From assembly GCA_017577715.1 (NCBI GenBank), contig PKRC01000018.1:1-42869 (forward strand): a stretch of DNA of 42,869 nucleotides, read 5' to 3'. Under the pieces are notes generated by a model. That model ran no database searches and had not been told where the DNA came from. It worked only from the letters and a program-made list of their open reading frames with translations. Every line of letters starts with the position of its first letter. Within the stretch, counting starts at the first letter, position 1. Position numbers and translations under genes: made by a program. Positions 42,745 to 42,869 of this stretch are shown one piece after another. This DNA is from Clostridia bacterium (GTDB taxonomy: Bacteria; Bacillota; Clostridia; Caldicoprobacterales; Caldicoprobacteraceae).

Positions 42745-42869
42745 TGTCAATAGCGGATTTAAATTGACCCATTTTTAACAGATAAAATTTGACCCACCCT
42801 GGCTTTTTTTAAAAACTAGACGCTATTACGCGGGCTAGCATATAGCCCGGTTTTTAGCCTGTCCTTTAG
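42745..42869. mobile_element. Terminus of an IS21-like insertion sequence, cut by window edge
   Basis: The sequence starts TGTCAATAGCGG exactly where a repeat is broken after its 26th base, and carries spaced TTGACCCA and TTTGACCCACC motifs (near 42764 and 42788), a pattern I associate with IS21-family ends. No transposase gene is visible before the edge. An intrinsic terminator-like hairpin follows inside it. Family assignment is from the end motifs only. Confidence 0.6.
42831..42855 (+). terminator. Terminator-like hairpin inside the IS end
   Basis: CGGGCTA, a 5-base loop and TAGCCCG, followed by GTTTTT. It faces right on the plus strand, as in some IS ends that block incoming transcription. 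Confidence 0.55.

Noticed and set aside
42810..42820. TTTAAAAAC after the IS start as the missing end of the repeat
   Set aside because: It would require an IS of only about 65 bases and lacks a target duplication of the repeat junction; more likely chance.

Overview
The window looks like a chromosome segment of a clostridial Bacillota. The signs are a ctsR-mcsA-mcsB-clpC stress operon, a T-box leader, a c-di-AMP (ydaO-type) riboswitch, sigma-A style promoters, and GTG/TTG starts behind strong Shine-Dalgarno sites. The CRISPR repeat and type III locus resemble those of moderately thermophilic Clostridia, but the species cannot be named from this sequence alone. Nearly everything is on the minus strand; the one clear plus-strand gene is the glycerol-1-phosphate dehydrogenase.

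Housekeeping block (1-14.3 kb, read right to left): ctsR-mcsA-mcsB-clpC with a CtsR operator; a membrane-anchored beta-propeller protein plus radA; carD, a PIN-TRAM membrane protein, ispD and ispF behind two tandem promoters; a secreted DUF1002 protein; and cysE-cysS behind a cysteine T-box. The cysS gene runs off the left edge. The disA gene often found next to radA in this neighbourhood is absent.

Middle block (14.6-29.2 kb): a lone GH2 beta-galactosidase; the rpsF-ssb-rpsR operon; a five-gene peptide-type ABC transporter operon (dppD, dppF, SBP, dppB, dppC) whose long leader is a c-di-AMP riboswitch with its own terminator; a pair of half-size chromate transporters; a plus-strand AraM-type glycerol-1-phosphate dehydrogenase; and an aldo/keto reductase.

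Defence block (29.2-42.9 kb): a type III CRISPR-Cas locus, best described as III-D-like. It encodes a Cas10 with a GGDD palm and no HD domain, a Csx10-like Cas5 protein, four Cas7-like RAMPs (two with and two without the candidate catalytic Asp), a Cas11-like small subunit, an unassigned helical protein, and two CARF-HEPN ancillary ribonucleases. One of these carries a C-terminal Csx20-like domain (a putative ring nuclease), so a single chain may combine activation by cyclic oligoadenylate, RNA cleavage and signal removal. Upstream on the same strand lies an array of 43 full-length repeats plus decayed and truncated ends. The array is interrupted at its right end by what looks like an IS21-family terminus inserted inside a repeat. 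No cas6, cas1 or cas2 is present in the window. Repeat orientation and decay indicate that crRNAs are made from the minus strand, with the leader to the right beyond the IS. Read on the plus strand, many spacers look like coding sequence or gene starts, so the crRNAs would be antisense to target mRNAs, as expected for an RNA-targeting type III system.
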